NCBI GenBank assembly: GCA_950022655.1 | Contig: OX465587.1 | Coordinates: forward strand, 23,749,716-23,813,715 | Origin: Alentia gelatinosa | Taxonomy: Eukaryota; Annelida; Polychaeta; Phyllodocida; Polynoidae | Reading direction: 5' to 3' | Length of the DNA: 64,000 bases | Part shown: positions 32,886 to 45,844 of the stretch, piece by piece | Layout of the letters: each line of letters starts with the position of its first letter | How positions within the stretch are numbered: the first letter of the stretch is position 1 | Translations under genes and position numbers: made by a program | The notes under the pieces: model-generated | The model's input: the letters and a program-made list of their open reading frames with translations, nothing else | Databases searched by the model: none | What the model was told of the DNA's origin: nothing

Positions 32886-35800
32886 CTGGTGCTCTGACCG
32901 GTGTAACCGCTCGTCGACTGGTCAGCCCCTAAACCCGCTCCGCTGTTGGCCACAGTCCATAGTTTGCCTAATTTAGGTAGGGGTCTCTAACATGCAAACA
33001 TCTCTTAAAACGCTGTCTACAGAGTATCACTACCGACCGCAGCCCTTTTGTCTTAATTACGTTATTCATGAGGCCTTGCTAAAAATAGACCTGCCTAATG
33101 GAGCGTTTTGGATGTCAGACATGACAAAGAGCTTTATCTTGACTCTTCATGGAAGCTAATCATGCTTCTATACATGATCATGATATAAGAGATGTAAACA
33201 GCCAACTGGCATTGGGAATTTATTATATGCCTTCTTGATCAAAACTCAGTAAGAATTGTCAACAGGGCTACCTTTAGTTTTATGCCTATGATTGCCCATA
33301 ATCATAAATCCCCAATTCTGGACTTCTATGTACAAATGAATGTTGTTTTTTTTAAATTAATCAGATTTCTGGTTATTCTGCTTTAAAATCTGTGCATCGA
33401 TGCATAACCTCAGTAATGGAAAATGCAATGTAAGGCAAATCATCCACTGAGCTCCCAATACACTACGATAGGTCTTATGATGCATCTCAAGACACCCAAT
33501 TGAAAGTCAGCTTTAATCCATAGGGGTCCGATGCACCCGGAGATGGATCCCCATGCATTCATCATAAAGGTGGTGCTCCATTATAGCGGATTGAAGGCCA
33601 ATCATTAGCCGATCATTTGATCTTACGGCTATTGCAGCTGTATCGCCTCCGATTCATGGTAGTGGAGCTCAAGTGGAGCTATGACCACGAACATCAGTGC
33701 ATCGTCAGCACGCGATTGCAATAGTATTTCCACTCATTCTTGATAAGTTCTTTCACTGATTATGATACATTCCTGGTACACTCGTACCATTGGTCCGATT
33801 CAGGGGCAACTTAACTGTTTTTAGCTTGGTTTTACAGCTCATGATGCAGGGAAGAATCGCTTCTGATGACATTAGAAATAACAGATATTGTTCCCCCTCA
33901 AATAACATAATTTTCGAAAGTTTGGACAAAATTGTATCAACTGAATGTACTATAAACATTCATAACATCAACACCTGGATCTATTTACCTTCATTATTCG
34001 GTCAACTACAAAATATAGTGAAAATTGGTTAGCTGTCAATCACCATTCTATGCATATCTAAGATGGTGGACCCTGCGCCACTATGGTAGTAGTGCCTGCC
34101 ATCAAAAACAGATAAAATTGAAAAAAAAAAAAAATAACTGTGTAAATTGGGCAAACAAAGCAAATAATTTCCGAATTCGGCAGATTCTGGCCATAAAAGA
34201 GAAAAGAAATCAATCCGCTTCGACGGAGTTGGGGTGAGTTGGGGTGATCCGCAACCTAACAAATGAACAGGAAACCTGGCTGGCACGATAATGCAGCCAA
34301 CGTCCACCAGACGGTGTGACAATCAGCATCCATTCGTGGGGTGATCCGCTATTGTGTTAATGGAATTCTAGTGGAGCCAGACCTCTGATTAAGAGCCGAT
34401 TGAGGAGAGACTGACAAAGAATAATTCTTGCAGGAGCGAAAGGGTAATAGAACCTCACACAAGATTATGGTAAGATATTGGCAAGAAGAATACAGAAAGA
34501 TCTGTTGAGAAACAGGGAGAGAACAGGAGGAGAACATGAATCAGCACAGTGTAGCACCACCTTAAAGTCTATTGTAGTATTGGGAGTTCAGTGGACGCTG
34601 GGGCCTAAGTATCTCTAAACCTTCACTTTAAACATTATACATGGGACATTCTGGGCATCATTTGGCAAATCAAGTTAAACATGTCCCACAAAAAGCAAAT
34701 CGGGTGTTCGCACCAAGTGGATAGTTCCTTACATCAAGTAAACACCAAGTCTGGCTGTGGTACAAGGTGCAAGTAATACCACTGTAATGTTGATGGTTAT
34801 GATGTGTGTGACAGACCCTCTCTGGCCAAGAATATGTTAAACTGACAAGAACCTGCTGACCCTTATGTATACTAATGCCACCAACGTAGTCACCACCAAG
34901 TGCTTGAATATGAATATGTCAACTCAGGGTTAGACACTCGAGGCTTCTCCATAGAGTGGCAGTTTAGAATTATGGACACCTTTGGGACTCAGACTAATGT
35001 AATGAGTTGTCAACGAGCCCAGACGTCCACCTAAAGTGAGATGGTGGAGGGGTCGAAAGGACGACCTGTATCTATCAAAGGATGTCAGCTGCAACCGCCT
35101 GACGTCGCCGATTGTTCTGGCTATGGACAATAGTGTAATGGAGCAGCGTTGCTCAACATCTTTTGGCAATCTCCGGGCGTCGGAATACCTATAGTATTGA
35201 TGCGCGACCTAACTACAAACTCAAATGACGTCACCAACCCCACAGCTGAACAGGGTAAAGCCTGACTAACAAGCATAGGGGAAACGGATTGGTGTACATA
35301 ATTAACCACTAATCAGACGGTTGAATCAAACACACATGACAACTATAACCAATGGGAGACAAGCTTACTACTGGCCGTCATCGATTTCACGGCATAAAAC
35401 GCTGGCAAAACCCGGTCGCGTCATACATCAGCAGTCGCTAGCACTGTGTGCCTCGTACTCATCGACGTTGCCATTTTGAGTCAGAGTTTGTTTCTCGATT
35501 CATGAAGTCCTAAAAGAGACTGTAAATAATTACAAAAGCTATATGAATGTATATATAGCTTTTATAATTATTTACAATCAAAACGATACTTCTAAATGAA
35601 CCTTTTAAAAAGAATATCTGATAGATTAGATAATATCGGAATCCTACAACCAGCGATCTTAGGACGTCAGCTGGCACTATTTGTCTCGGTAGGTTGTGGA
35701 TTTGTACACCATAAGCGTGGTTGGCGGACGCCCGGCGATGTTTAATTTTCGTCAGGTCAATGGAACACATCCTTTAACAGGTTTCTATACATAGTATTGG

Positions 35801-36239
35801 ACTTCAGACAAATACAACGCCTGAAGCATTAAAACACATATCTATCATACAGGCTACAACGTGGTAGACACAGACACTTGGGCAGTTTCACTTTGAGGTT
35901 CCTGTGAAGCTGTAGAATAGCCAGAAAGACCTGGGAGGCAGCACAACTGACAGACTCTAAAAACAGCGAAATGTCTAGAATACGATATCAGGACGCCTAG
36001 AGCTACGTGTAGTTTTCTTTTAAATGAACACTGGTCTCTGATGGGTTTAAGCTCCTCAGACATCAACAGTAGAGAGAGAACACAACAACTGTTTGCCCTT
36101 TTAATCAGGTTAAAAGTCGTCCTGTCAGGGAGACATTCAACACGCCTGGTGGCCGTTCCGAGAGACGCCAATCACAACACGAGCTGCTAAACCTGAGCAA
36201 AGCAAATGAAAGATCTGCCCTTACCAATTATACGGAACG
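32886..36239. other. gene-poor region
   Basis: No gene recognised. A poly-A run lies near 34117-34132. A block at about 33020-33200 has mixed composition with homeodomain-type TTAATTAC and TTATTCATGAGG, possibly regulatory. A clear hairpin is listed separately at 35521. Confidence 0.35.
35521..35576. repeat. 24-bp-arm hairpin
   Basis: TGTAAATAATTACAAAAGCT at the left pairs with AGCTTTTATAATTATTTACA at the right across a short AT loop. It may be a MITE remnant. A structured RNA is possible but not supported by anything else. Confidence 0.6.
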
Positions 36240-36474
36240 AGCCTGGAGCCCGTTGAATAATCTAGGATCGTACATGTAGACCCTTTTCCGTATGCCATAG
36301 AGACCCAGGAACAATGTGGGTCAAATTTATTCAACACTTATGGGCGACCTTATTGACCGATAAGACTTTGTTAGCGAACAGACACAAATATTATCAAACA
36401 ATAACCCTTGTACGAGGTCCAGAAAAGGGTCTATATGTACGATCCTATTTTATTAAACAGGCCCCAGGACGACT
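36240..36474. mobile_element. foldback/MITE with about 50-bp inverted arms
   Basis: The left arm contains TAGGATCGTACATGTAGACC and the right arm its complement GGTCTATATGTACGATCCTA, extending outwards to GAGCCTGGAGCCCG / GGCCCCAGGACGACTC. Interior about 130 bp, non-coding. Confidence 0.65.
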
Positions 36475-37799
36475 CAGTGATGGCCGGTCAGCGTGTGCAT
36501 GTGGACAAGGTGAATGCAGATTGATGCTGCGCCATTGCATAAACCATGAATATTGTTATCCTGGTAGTAATCCTTCAGGAAACGTCCCACCACACAGTTT
36601 CATATTGACTACAATGTAGATACATTACACGTGATTATACAGTTTTATATTGGCCAGGCACTAATACCCAATCAGACAATTGTATATTGACCAGATATAA
36701 ATACCCACTGACCAATTAAAAGCACCTATCATATTACGTTATATTGATCCCACACAGAGTTTTATACAGGAGTGATTGACTTAGATCGAGGGAGTTCGAG
36801 GACGTGTGGTAAAAGACGGCTGGAGTTGTACAGAAACAGCCAGGGATGGAAGGTATTTTTTGAGAGAGTGGATAGGGAGAGAGAACATGCTAATATAGAA
36901 AGACATGGTTTGTGTGTCTGAATGGAATCTGTTCAGAGATATTTGTCAAAATATCGAGGAACAGATGGAATTTAGACACACAGACTATGTCTTTTTATTA
37001 TTATATACCTAGAAATCATTAAGAATGTCATTCTACAACTCTGGGAGTTGAAGGGCTGTGAGGCGGGGGCGGTTGTTATGTCAATGGAAGGGCAGGAAGG
37101 GTACTCGAATTTGGTATGAGCGGGAAGGGAAGCCATTATTTTATAGGAGCGAACACGAAGAAGTGTTTTATGTGAGTAGGCAGGCATGGGTGGGAGGATT
37201 GTGTCACATGGGAAGAAAGAAGGAAGGAGTGAAATCTAGGAATGAGCGGTAAGGAAGGGGCGTCATATAATACGACTGAACGTGAAGTAGAGGATGCTAC
37301 AGGAATGAGGTTTAGTACGGTAATGGCCCATCCACCAACAATTCTGCCAACAAAAACATTGGTGAAGATCAAATGAACAGCAGATATTAGGAGATGCCAG
37401 CCACTCTGGTGAGAGCCCTGCCCCAGCTCCCGGGCGATTAAACCGAAGCGCACGCTCTTGTTTGGATGGATATCATTTAATGAGGCTAATAAAAGCAGCG
37501 GCCGGTTGGAGAGAAAACCCCATCCGCGTGGGACGTCCGCCGCCCGCTGCCCACCACCCGCCACCCACCGTCCGCCGCCCACACGCGTACGTCAGCCGGC
37601 CGAGGGGAGTCCGAGTGAGATGGGTCAGGCTGTGTTTGTCCAAGGAAGGTGTGAGGAGGATCTGTGTGAAAATCCTTCGTGTGTGGGGTTGCTGGGCCAA
37701 TGGAGGGTGTGAATGGTATACACGGATGATATGTTAATGGTGTTTGGCATTATTGAATTGTGAGTGTGAAATAGATATTTCAATGTCTTGCTTGTAACA
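36475..37799. other. gene-poor stretch with a mixed-composition block
   Basis: About 37380-37640 is GC-richer, with GGCGATTAAACC and the homeodomain-type cluster ATCATTTAATGAGGCTAATA, followed by a CCGCCC/CCACCC tract (37550-37590). No protein domain is recognisable in the frames here. Confidence 0.3.
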
Positions 37800-38096
37800 C
37801 ATCATTAGAGCGTGCCTGCACGCTCTAAATACATCATCTAGAGTTTAGAGGGGTCCAGATAGACTTTCAGGGTACTGCATACATACTATCACTTCACTAT
37901 CTGTGTGTTATTCACTGTGATAATGAGAACAGAGCAGTGAGCCAGTGTCACAGTCTCAGCTGACCATGACCAATCACACAAGACCAAAAATACCTCTAGA
38001 CCCACTGGTGCTAGATGTGTTTGACTCCTAGATAGGCAGTAGCAGAAATGGCAAGTTGACTGGGTGCAAGTGGGTTACAGAAAACTATCCATAGGC
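37800..38096 (+). mobile_element. dispersed repeat with AGAGCGTGC hairpin end, copy 1
   Basis: It starts with the hairpin TAGAGCGTGCCTGCACGCTCTA and ends near GGGTTACAGAAAACTATCC. An inverted copy of the whole unit lies at 49680-49995 and shares CAGCTGACCATGACCAATCA and TGGGTGCAAGTGGGTTACAG. Non-coding; class unknown (one-sided hairpin end suggests a Helitron-like or SINE-like origin). Confidence 0.65.
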
Positions 38097-38439
38097 TGAG
38101 TTTAACTCACATCTGTTAATTGTTATGCATATATAATTGTACGCTCATTCATCAATGATGAACATACTATTTGCTCCTAGTTCTCTACGTATGGTTGTGT
38201 ATGGCCCGAGGTGTGCCTCTTACCACTTCTCTTGTGCACTATTGCATGTCTATGATCTGAGGGAAATGTTGCATGTTACTATAGATTGCGTGAACTGTGT
38301 GTGTCTAAAATGTAACCAAAATCTTTAAAAGATGAAAAATTGCTGTATGATAAAAGATTGTGTGTGAAGAATGCGTGTGTGGGTGGCCTAAGTGCTGACA
38401 AAAGCAATGCCAATCTAGAATCTACATATCACAAGTATG

Positions 38440-39000
38440 AAAGCATCCCACAGAATGTTTCTCTTATGTTGATCTGTTCTCACAAAATGGTCTTGTAATG
38501 ATAACCCAGTCCCATGAAATATTATCACAATGTTAATATAGTCTCATCGAATATTAATTTAACTTTGATTTTCTCTCATGGAACGATCTTGTAACGTTGA
38601 TCCAGTGTAGCAGAATGTGAATGTCAATCCACTATCATGGAATGTTACTACGTCATTTATCCCGTCTCAGAGAAATGTATCCATTCAGTCACGCAGAATG
38701 CTATAGTAATATGAATCCCGTCCAACACAATAGAATTGCAAAATGAACGCAGTTCCACAGAATAATACTCCAAACGTTCATCCAATCTCACAAAGCGTTA
38801 TCATGATATACACCTAACACGACGGGAAATTATCATGACGTTAAATCAAACTTACAAAACGTTGACTTAATATATATCCAATCTTACAAAACGTTGACCG
38901 ACCTCACCAAATGTTGACTAAATGTAGGCCTACGTCCAATCTCACAAAACGTTAGCTTGATGTATGTCCAGTCTCACAGAACGTGCATCCACAGGATGTT
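38440..39000. repeat. diverged minisatellite, about 38-45-bp units
   Basis: Degenerate units CCAATCTCACAAAACGTT...GATGTATGT recur about 13 times. The right end (38870-38990) is better preserved. Confidence 0.65.
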
Positions 39001-39033
39001 TCCGCAGCTTTAACTTGGTCACCTGATGCGAAC

Positions 39034-39047
39034 ACGCCCCCTGGTGG
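39034..39047 (-). promoter_or_regulatory. CTCF-like binding motif
   Basis: ACGCCCCCTGGTGG on + (CCACCAGGGGGCGT on -) matches 13 of 14 positions of the animal CTCF core consensus CCASYAGRKGGCRS. Binding is not shown. Confidence 0.4.
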
Positions 39048-39099
39048 TAGTGTAATATCTGTACCTGGTATTTCCTGTTCCATCCGACGTGGCGGACGC

Positions 39100-39420
39100 C
39101 GTTGTTTGACGTAGGGCCCTTGTGACATCATCTGTCAATCACTTGAGTCAGCGTGGTGTCTGACGTGATATTAAAATCCTGCTGAGTGTGGGTGTTGATC
39201 TCCTTACCTGATGTATGTTCTGTGCTCAAGCCCGTTTCTTCACCCTGCTCAGTTTACCTATCAACCCCAACCACAGCGCAAGCGCCGCAATCCAGCTGGC
39301 CAATCCCAGGATGCACTGGGAAGGTGCTTTGAAATGCCGTGGCTGTTGTTGTCGGCCGTTTCGTCGGCTGTTTTCTCTCCGACAAACTTTAGGTCTGTTT
39401 GTAGATTGGGAATTGAGAAA
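39100..39420. promoter_or_regulatory. candidate promoter block (CRE-, CCAAT-, ZNF143-like motifs)
   Basis: Three CRE-like half-sites (TTGACGTAG, TGACATCATC, CTGACGTGAT) lie at about 39108-39165. A CCAAT box (39300-39304) is fused to TCCCAGGATGCACTGGG (39304-39320), which resembles the ZNF143/Staf element. On - a donor-like CATCAG|gtaagg sits at about 39208, so the block could be the promoter and first exon of a --strand gene whose body I cannot see. Confidence 0.3.
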
Positions 39421-40640
39421 CCCCCTTGAGAAATTCTTGTCTGTATGCCGGTTCTTCCAATGGTGGTATATTTGGCAGATAAACAAGTGAATAATAATTC
39501 AATATGTATTCACAGTATATGATTAGTTATACTAAAAGGTAGAGTAGCAATTATTATTAACGGATCTGTAAAGAGAAGAAGCAAGATACAAACGGCGTAT
39601 ATGTTATTGGCTCTTATTTCTAGTAAATCCGCGGATGGAACACTCAGAGTCTAGGTCTGAAAACAGTGAAGCTGATACAGCAACAAAAACCAAATCTAAA
39701 CCTCGGGCCTCTGGGAGTGAAATGTTACAGTTGTGCTTTACCACAGGTGTGCCGATGTCACCTTCAGTCTGCTGTTCTACAGTCGTTAAAAGGCGCGCAA
39801 TAATATTGACATACCACATAGAAAAAGTGCCATTTAGACAGAATCTGCTGGAAGTTTCACCCCCACATCGAGACACAGTTATTCCGACCTAGGAATGGAG
39901 ACAGAAATCCTACGAGACTGAGATTCTCGTGGAGAGAAAAATAAAACCTGGTATTATTTTTTTATGACTATACTCACATGTACTGTTTCTCTTGTGTTCC
40001 ATTTCTAGCCATGCTATAAACAGAATTCTTTATCAGAGTCGTGGTTTTGAAATCTCCTTCCCGTGAGAGCAGCCTCTGAGACTTTATGTTGGTAATCGAC
40101 TCATTCCAGTCCAATATTATATAGGCGACCGAAAGTGAACAACCAGTTATTGTTCTCATCCAATCACTGCATGGCTGAGATATTTGGCTGGTGCCCCACC
40201 CCTCAAACTATGTATGGGTGGGGACAGAGGGTGGAGAATCAGCATATGACGTAATATTCTTTCTCATGCACAGATATCTAGTTGTTTGTATTTCATAGAC
40301 ACCTCAAGGAGGCTCAAAGGGCAGCGACGAGGTCGCTAGTAGTTACTATATATAATGATGTCAACGATGACGAAGAGAGCGTCCAAGACAGAAATGTGAG
40401 GTGCAACATACCTTTGTGAGTGGTCATAGATTTATTCGTGGCGATTTCTTAATATATTACAATTCATCTTAAACTAGCCACATCAATATTTCTAGATGTG
40501 CTAGTGTAACAGATACAGAGAATCCCTCATTGCTAGACCTGTAGATAGCGTTAACATGACCAAACATGACAACTATTACAGCTTTACAAGCAAGCTACTC
40601 ATACTTATGAATATCCATATTATAAATAAATGAGAAATGA
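39421..40640. other. non-coding, nothing recognised
   Basis: AT-rich with no domain-bearing reading frame or assigned repeat. Confidence 0.35.
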
Positions 40641-40930
40641 CTGGGCAAACTCAAGATGGGGGGGGGGGGGGGGTCGTCTGCTTGCTTTCATGTCAGATAC
40701 CACGTCACATACCTAATCACACATACCACGTCATGCACTACGTCATATACACCACGTCACATGCTACGTCACCCAGACACCACATAATTCATCACAAATC
40801 CCTCACCACGTCATACACTACAACACACACACACCTCACCACATCTAATACACCATACCGTACAGAATGCGTCATTCCCTGCGTCATTCACGTCAACATA
40901 CACCACATCTCACAGAGAATAAAGCCAATA
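40640..40930. repeat. poly-G run and CACGTCAYAC low-complexity tract
   Basis: A run of 16 G at 40658-40673 is followed by irregular repeats of ACCACGTCATACAC for about 240 bp. Confidence 0.85.
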
Positions 40931-41199
40931 TAAACTCACAGTACGTCAGAAACCTGGGTTTTTCTGGCTGCATGGTGGCTGATGTTTTCACAGCGTCCTA
41001 TGAGTGAAAATCCCCCTGTGTTCATGTTCTCCACTACAGGTAGTAGCAGATATTGCTCAGCCCTGATCCGCTAAATGAGTGAGATGAGCCACGCTCACGC
41101 TGGTCAGATCTGTCCGGCCCTCCACACGTCCCTTGTGTGTGTGGTATGCTCGCTGGATAAGCAGGGGGTCCTATGTGATGTTTGTGGGTGGCTGGGAAC

Positions 41200-42430
41200 T
41201 GCGTTTTATGGTTATCCCATGAGGTGTACTCGTAACTTACATGCAGGTGGGAGCTGTATTTCATGGCTATCCTGTGTGGTGTACATGTAGCTCACATGCA
41301 GCTGGAAGCTGTAATTGCTGGATATCCCATGTGGTGTCTGCATATCGTAGACTATCTGGAAGCATGTATTATTCCATGAAACATACACGTAGTATACATA
41401 TGCAGAGGAACTCTAATCGCTGGCTGTCCTATGTAGTACCTGCATATATCTGAGACTATCCGGAAGCTTTATCTGTTGACTTTCCTATGAAGCGCACACA
41501 AAGCTTATACATATAGATGGGAGTTGTAATTGCTGACTATTCCATAAGGTCTACACGTAGTTTACATATACATTGCAGCTGTACCTGCTGGCTATCCTAT
41601 GCTGTGTCTGCATACCTTGGATATACCTGATATGGCTGTTTGGCCATTCTGTCTGGTGTACACAAAGCTGACATTCAGCTAGTAGCTCTATTTGATGGCT
41701 ATCCTGTCTGATGTACACAAAGTTGACATGGAGCTAGAAGCTCTATTTGATGGCTATTCTGCCTGGTGTACACAAAGCTGATATGCAGCTAGAGGCTCTA
41801 TGTGATGGCTATCCTGTCTGGTGTACACAAAGCTGACATGCAGCTAGAAGCTCTATTTGATGGCTATCCTGTCTGGTGTACACAAAGCTGACATGCAGCT
41901 AGGAGCTCTATTTGATGGCTATCCTGTCTGGTGTACACAAAGCTGACATGGGGCTGGGAGCTCTATTTGATGGTTATCCTGTCTGGTGTACACAAAGCTG
42001 ACATGCAGCTAGGAGCTCTATTTGATGGCTATCCTGTCTGGTGTACACAAAGCTGACATGGAGCTGGGAGCTCTATTTGATGGCAATCCTGTGCAATGTA
42101 CACAAAGCTGACATGCAGCTAGAAGCTCTATTTGATGGCAATCCTGTGCAGTGTACACCAAGCCGACATTTGATGGCTATCCTGTCTGGTATACACAAAG
42201 CTGACATGCAGCTAGAAGCAAAAGTTGCTGACAATCCTATATGGCGTCTGCACACCTTATATGCAGCTGGTAGCTCTAATTAATGGTTATCCTGTGTGGG
42301 TAACATGCAGCTGGGAGTTGTATTCTCAGGCCGTCCCGTGTGGTGTACACGTAGCCTATGCTGAATGACCGTCCATCCTCTGTAGTGTACGACCAGCTCA
42401 CGTGTAGTTGTGAGCAGTCTGAGCCGCTCG
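41200..42430. repeat. 55-bp minisatellite with a homogenised core and decayed edges
   Basis: The anchor GTACACAAAG recurs every 55 bp exactly at 41658, 41713, 41768, 41823, 41878, 41933, 41988, 42043, 42098 and 42153. Diverged relatives with looser period extend left to about 41200 and right to about 42430, and one 18-bp deletion occurs at about 42165. Unit: GGCTATCCTGTCTGGTGTAC...AAGCTGACATGCAGCTAGAA. The 55-bp period breaks any reading frame, so it is not coding. Confidence 0.95.
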
Positions 42431-42959
42431 CCGCAAAGGGACGTGGATGGTTGCGCACTGCATGGCCCCCCAGGGGACTGATTGAGACGCCCAGCCCGAT
42501 AACACGATAATAAGGTGAAAGCATGAGAGCCAGCCAGCACTCTCTCCTGATGCCGACCATTTAGATCATTTCAGCCATCAGTACTTGATTGGGCTCCTCA
42601 GATCATAGATCAATAGTGACCATTAGCCCCAACCTGCTGCAGCGAATAGGATGCAGGCAAACTGCAGTGGGCAGCCGACGCATACAGGTATCCATGGACA
42701 GGTGGTTGAGAAGAGGGGATTTGAGATATGTAACCGAATCTCGGAACAAAATTGGAATATCAAGACTTGCTTCGTGAAGTTATGATGTACAGAGAAAAAC
42801 GGCTATGAACAGACATAATGTGAAAATATCGAAAGTGTTTGATATCTGGTGTGTCGGTTGGATTTGTTTATTGCTAATCAAAATACAGTCATTATACAAC
42901 TAGTCCGAACCGATGAGATGACAGGTTAGCAGGGAAAAAACCCAATTGCATCGATGAGA

Positions 42960-43130
42960 TCATAGGTATGAATGTGAGCAGGGGGAATGGTGAATGGGGC
43001 TCGAGGGCAGAGATGGGAGGTAGGGCTGGTGAGTGGAGATAGGAATGGGCAATAGGGATAGGGATGGGGAATAACGATGGGCAGTTAGTGTGCGGATGAG
43101 CAGTGGGGACGGTTGTCGATGAGCAATGGG
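42960..43130. repeat. GGGATR/GGGCAAT low-complexity tract
   Basis: Irregular GGGGAATGG, GGGATAGGGATGGGG and GGGCAGT units, G-rich on +, able in principle to form a G-quadruplex. Confidence 0.6.
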
Positions 43131-45163
43131 GATTATTCCACGTTCAACTGTTAACAAACAAAGCACTAATATTGTGGGTTTTTTCATGTATCAATACGAG
43201 ATTTTATCACAAGCTTTTAAGACATTATGATCCGCTGATACGGATTAGTTCCCATGATGGTTGGCATGGTGATCGAAAATATGATTGAAATAGTTATCTT
43301 TCTGTCGTTCATCTTTTAAAGTTCATAGGAAATCGCTGGTAATTTAAAATGAAATACTATTCATGGATATATCTAGTGAAATGAGAAATGAGAACGCTCC
43401 CCAGGTACAGACTTTGAACTCTATCAGCTTAATACTGTAGAATGCTTCAAGGAGATTTCGGAGTGCAGAGTATACTAGGAGCAGCCACCAATAAACTGAG
43501 ACAGCCCAGATTAAACAAGGTACTGACAGGGAAACAAAGGATGGAATTCCCTTTGCGAGGACAGGCTTAAATCAGTTAAATCTCCAACCTTGTGCACAGT
43601 TCCGCCTCACAAATTAAGCTGCTCCGTATTATACACGCGTGTGGTGTATATGTACTGAACATCCTTGAGGTCCTGTCTGGTCAGTAAACTACATACTATG
43701 GAACTCAATATCGGATCTACTTTTGAATATTGACCAACCCTGAGTCCTTATCCGTACCCAGGTTTTTTTTTATCATTCAGTAAATAAGTTGATTTATTGA
43801 AGATCTTATATACATTACTTTCACTTTCCTCTATAAAATGTTTGTCATATAGGAAGTATAACATAAACTAGGATTGAACATTTCGGTGTTTGTTTTTCCG
43901 TGTTTTCATTCTATTTGAAGTGTTCTTCCTTAATATTTGATAGTGTTTGCCGGTCTGGATGTGTCCTTGTTACTCTTAATGAGGTGAGTTTTGATTTAGA
44001 TAACTGAGAAAGTTCTATCCGACGGACATCCTGTGACTCACATAGTGCAGCCTTGAATATTATGTGGCAGATCATACTGCAGTTCATTATTACTTGTAAC
44101 TTTAACCAAACTCAACAACATGACCATCGGCTATTGAGGTGATAAAGGTTTCAATGTACGCTTTCCTAAGAAATGATATGTCTCATCTTACACAATAAGG
44201 TTTTATTTTAGTCATCACCTGTACAGCACAATTAATTGACCAACAAAAGCGAAGTCTCTGTCCAGTCATAGGACTAGGCGCCCACACCTGTGTAAGTACA
44301 TGTGTATAATCAGTATTTTTCCGTTCGATACATATGTGTACCTAACCTATGTCAGCTTTCGCCTATTGTTTCACCAAAAGACCAATTTCCTGTTTTAGAT
44401 ATTTCTATTCCTTATGATTCGCCTTAGGTTCAATAGGCGGTCTTCCATTAGAACGTAGAACAAGTATTTGCAGATAGTCCATTGTAACGCTGCGCCATCG
44501 ACCTAGTCGACTTTCTAACATTGACATTACATGGCCAATTTTTCTGATAGATAGGAGACGACAGTGTGTCCAATATAAGTGTAGCTGTCGTCGGATTATG
44601 TCTGCTCTACCTTTGACCGAATGTATAGATTGTTCTGGCTATTTGATAAGTTACCCTGTGAGTGCTTCAACCCATCGGACTTATTTTCAGAATAAGACGG
44701 GTGATCCGGTAACCCCTAATCACATAAAACCAAACAAGATGAATTTCAGTAGAACAGAGTTTTATTTACACTTCCCTGCTTACAAAGGTCTAAAGGAAGA
44801 GCCAAAGCTTGATCCCGAATTTTTATACCCTAGCACCGGGTGCTAGATAGCAACATGGAGGAGTTGGGCGCAGTTAAACAGAATTAAACAGCCCAAGCTC
44901 AACTACCAAGAGGGTATGGAAGATTACATTGCAAGTGAGATCCCAAGTAGTCCCTTCTTCTCAGAAGGAATGCAACAAGTGTCCTGTCTACCTGCTGCAG
45001 ACCCAGGATTTTATACAAGCCAGGTTACATAATAGGGGTGAACCCATGGCACCTCCATGCATGGGTCTACCCAAATCACAACAGAGTAGGGACTAGCACA
45101 CTTTGTCTTCTAGTCTAGATGGAAATAACCACCCCACTCGACACCTTCAACCCCTACATGAGA
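43131..45163. other. gene-poor stretch
   Basis: An 82-codon frame with ATG at 44598 and stop at 44846 has balanced composition and six hydrophilic-rich blocks, but no family resemblance and no splice context. I regard it as probably chance. Nothing else is recognised. Confidence 0.3.
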
Positions 45164-45395
45164 TTGCAGGAACCGCATATAAAATCTAAAAATGATGGAA
45201 ATGTATATATAAGTTCTTGATCTATCCATTGCAGGAACCGCATGTAAATTTAAATATGATGGAAATATATATATAAGTTCTTGATCTATCCATTGCAGGA
45301 ACCGCATATAAAATCTAAATATGATGGATATGTATATATAAGTTCTTGATCTATCAATTCCAGGAATCGCATACAAAATCTAAATATGATTGAAA
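45164..45395. repeat. 65-bp minisatellite, about 3.5 units
   Basis: The anchor GCAGGAACCGCAT starts near 45166, 45231, 45295 and (as CAGGAATCGCAT) 45361. Units contain TATATATAAGTTCTTGATCT. Confidence 0.9.
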
Positions 45396-45555
45396 GTAAT
45401 AAAAGAAGCCCGCTAGCGTGACTATAGCATTCCTATTCATTCTCACTTTCTCTGTACCCACTGGATAACCGCTCAGCATCACACCTTACTCACTGGTCAT
45501 CATCTCCCAAAATACCAGCGTGTTTTTGTCTATGTGCGCGGTGGTCGTATGTCAG

Positions 45556-45664
45556 TTATGTGGGCTCCATGTACACACCTGGCGTATAGACCTGTACGTG
45601 TATAGGTAGCAGGTCGTTCACAGCCCTGGAGAGCCCCCTGGCCAGGTAACCCCCGCCCTCCTCC
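45556..45664 (-). other. candidate terminal coding exon on -
   Basis: After an acceptor-like CACACCGCAG the - strand reads a 36-residue frame EEGGGYLARGLSRAVNDLL...VYTPGVYMEPT and a stop at 45558-45556. Codon usage and GC resemble coding sequence more than the flanks do. No family is recognised and no upstream partner exon was found. Confidence 0.2.
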
Positions 45665-45844
45665 CTGCGGTGTGAGAGGGGTGTGATGGATGGGTTCGGG
45701 AGGCCGGCTGACGGCGGACCCAGGTCCCTTACCCGAAATAACCATAGCAACTTGTCCTACCAGCAACGGCTAGGAACAAGCAGAGCCTGATGCTGATATT
45801 TTGTTCAGGTTATTGTCGTCGGTCGAGTTGCTACTTGTAACGCT

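Noticed and set aside
35521..35576. Hairpin as a microRNA precursor
   Set aside because: The very AT-rich arms with a tiny loop look more like a MITE remnant; no conservation can be judged.
37136..37582. 148-codon frame on -
   Set aside because: No recognisable motif; the open frame results from a stop-poor GC-rich block.
42041..42283. 80-codon frame with repeated MQLEALFDGNP-like units
   Set aside because: The 55-bp satellite shifts frame at each unit; the apparent repeats are an artefact.
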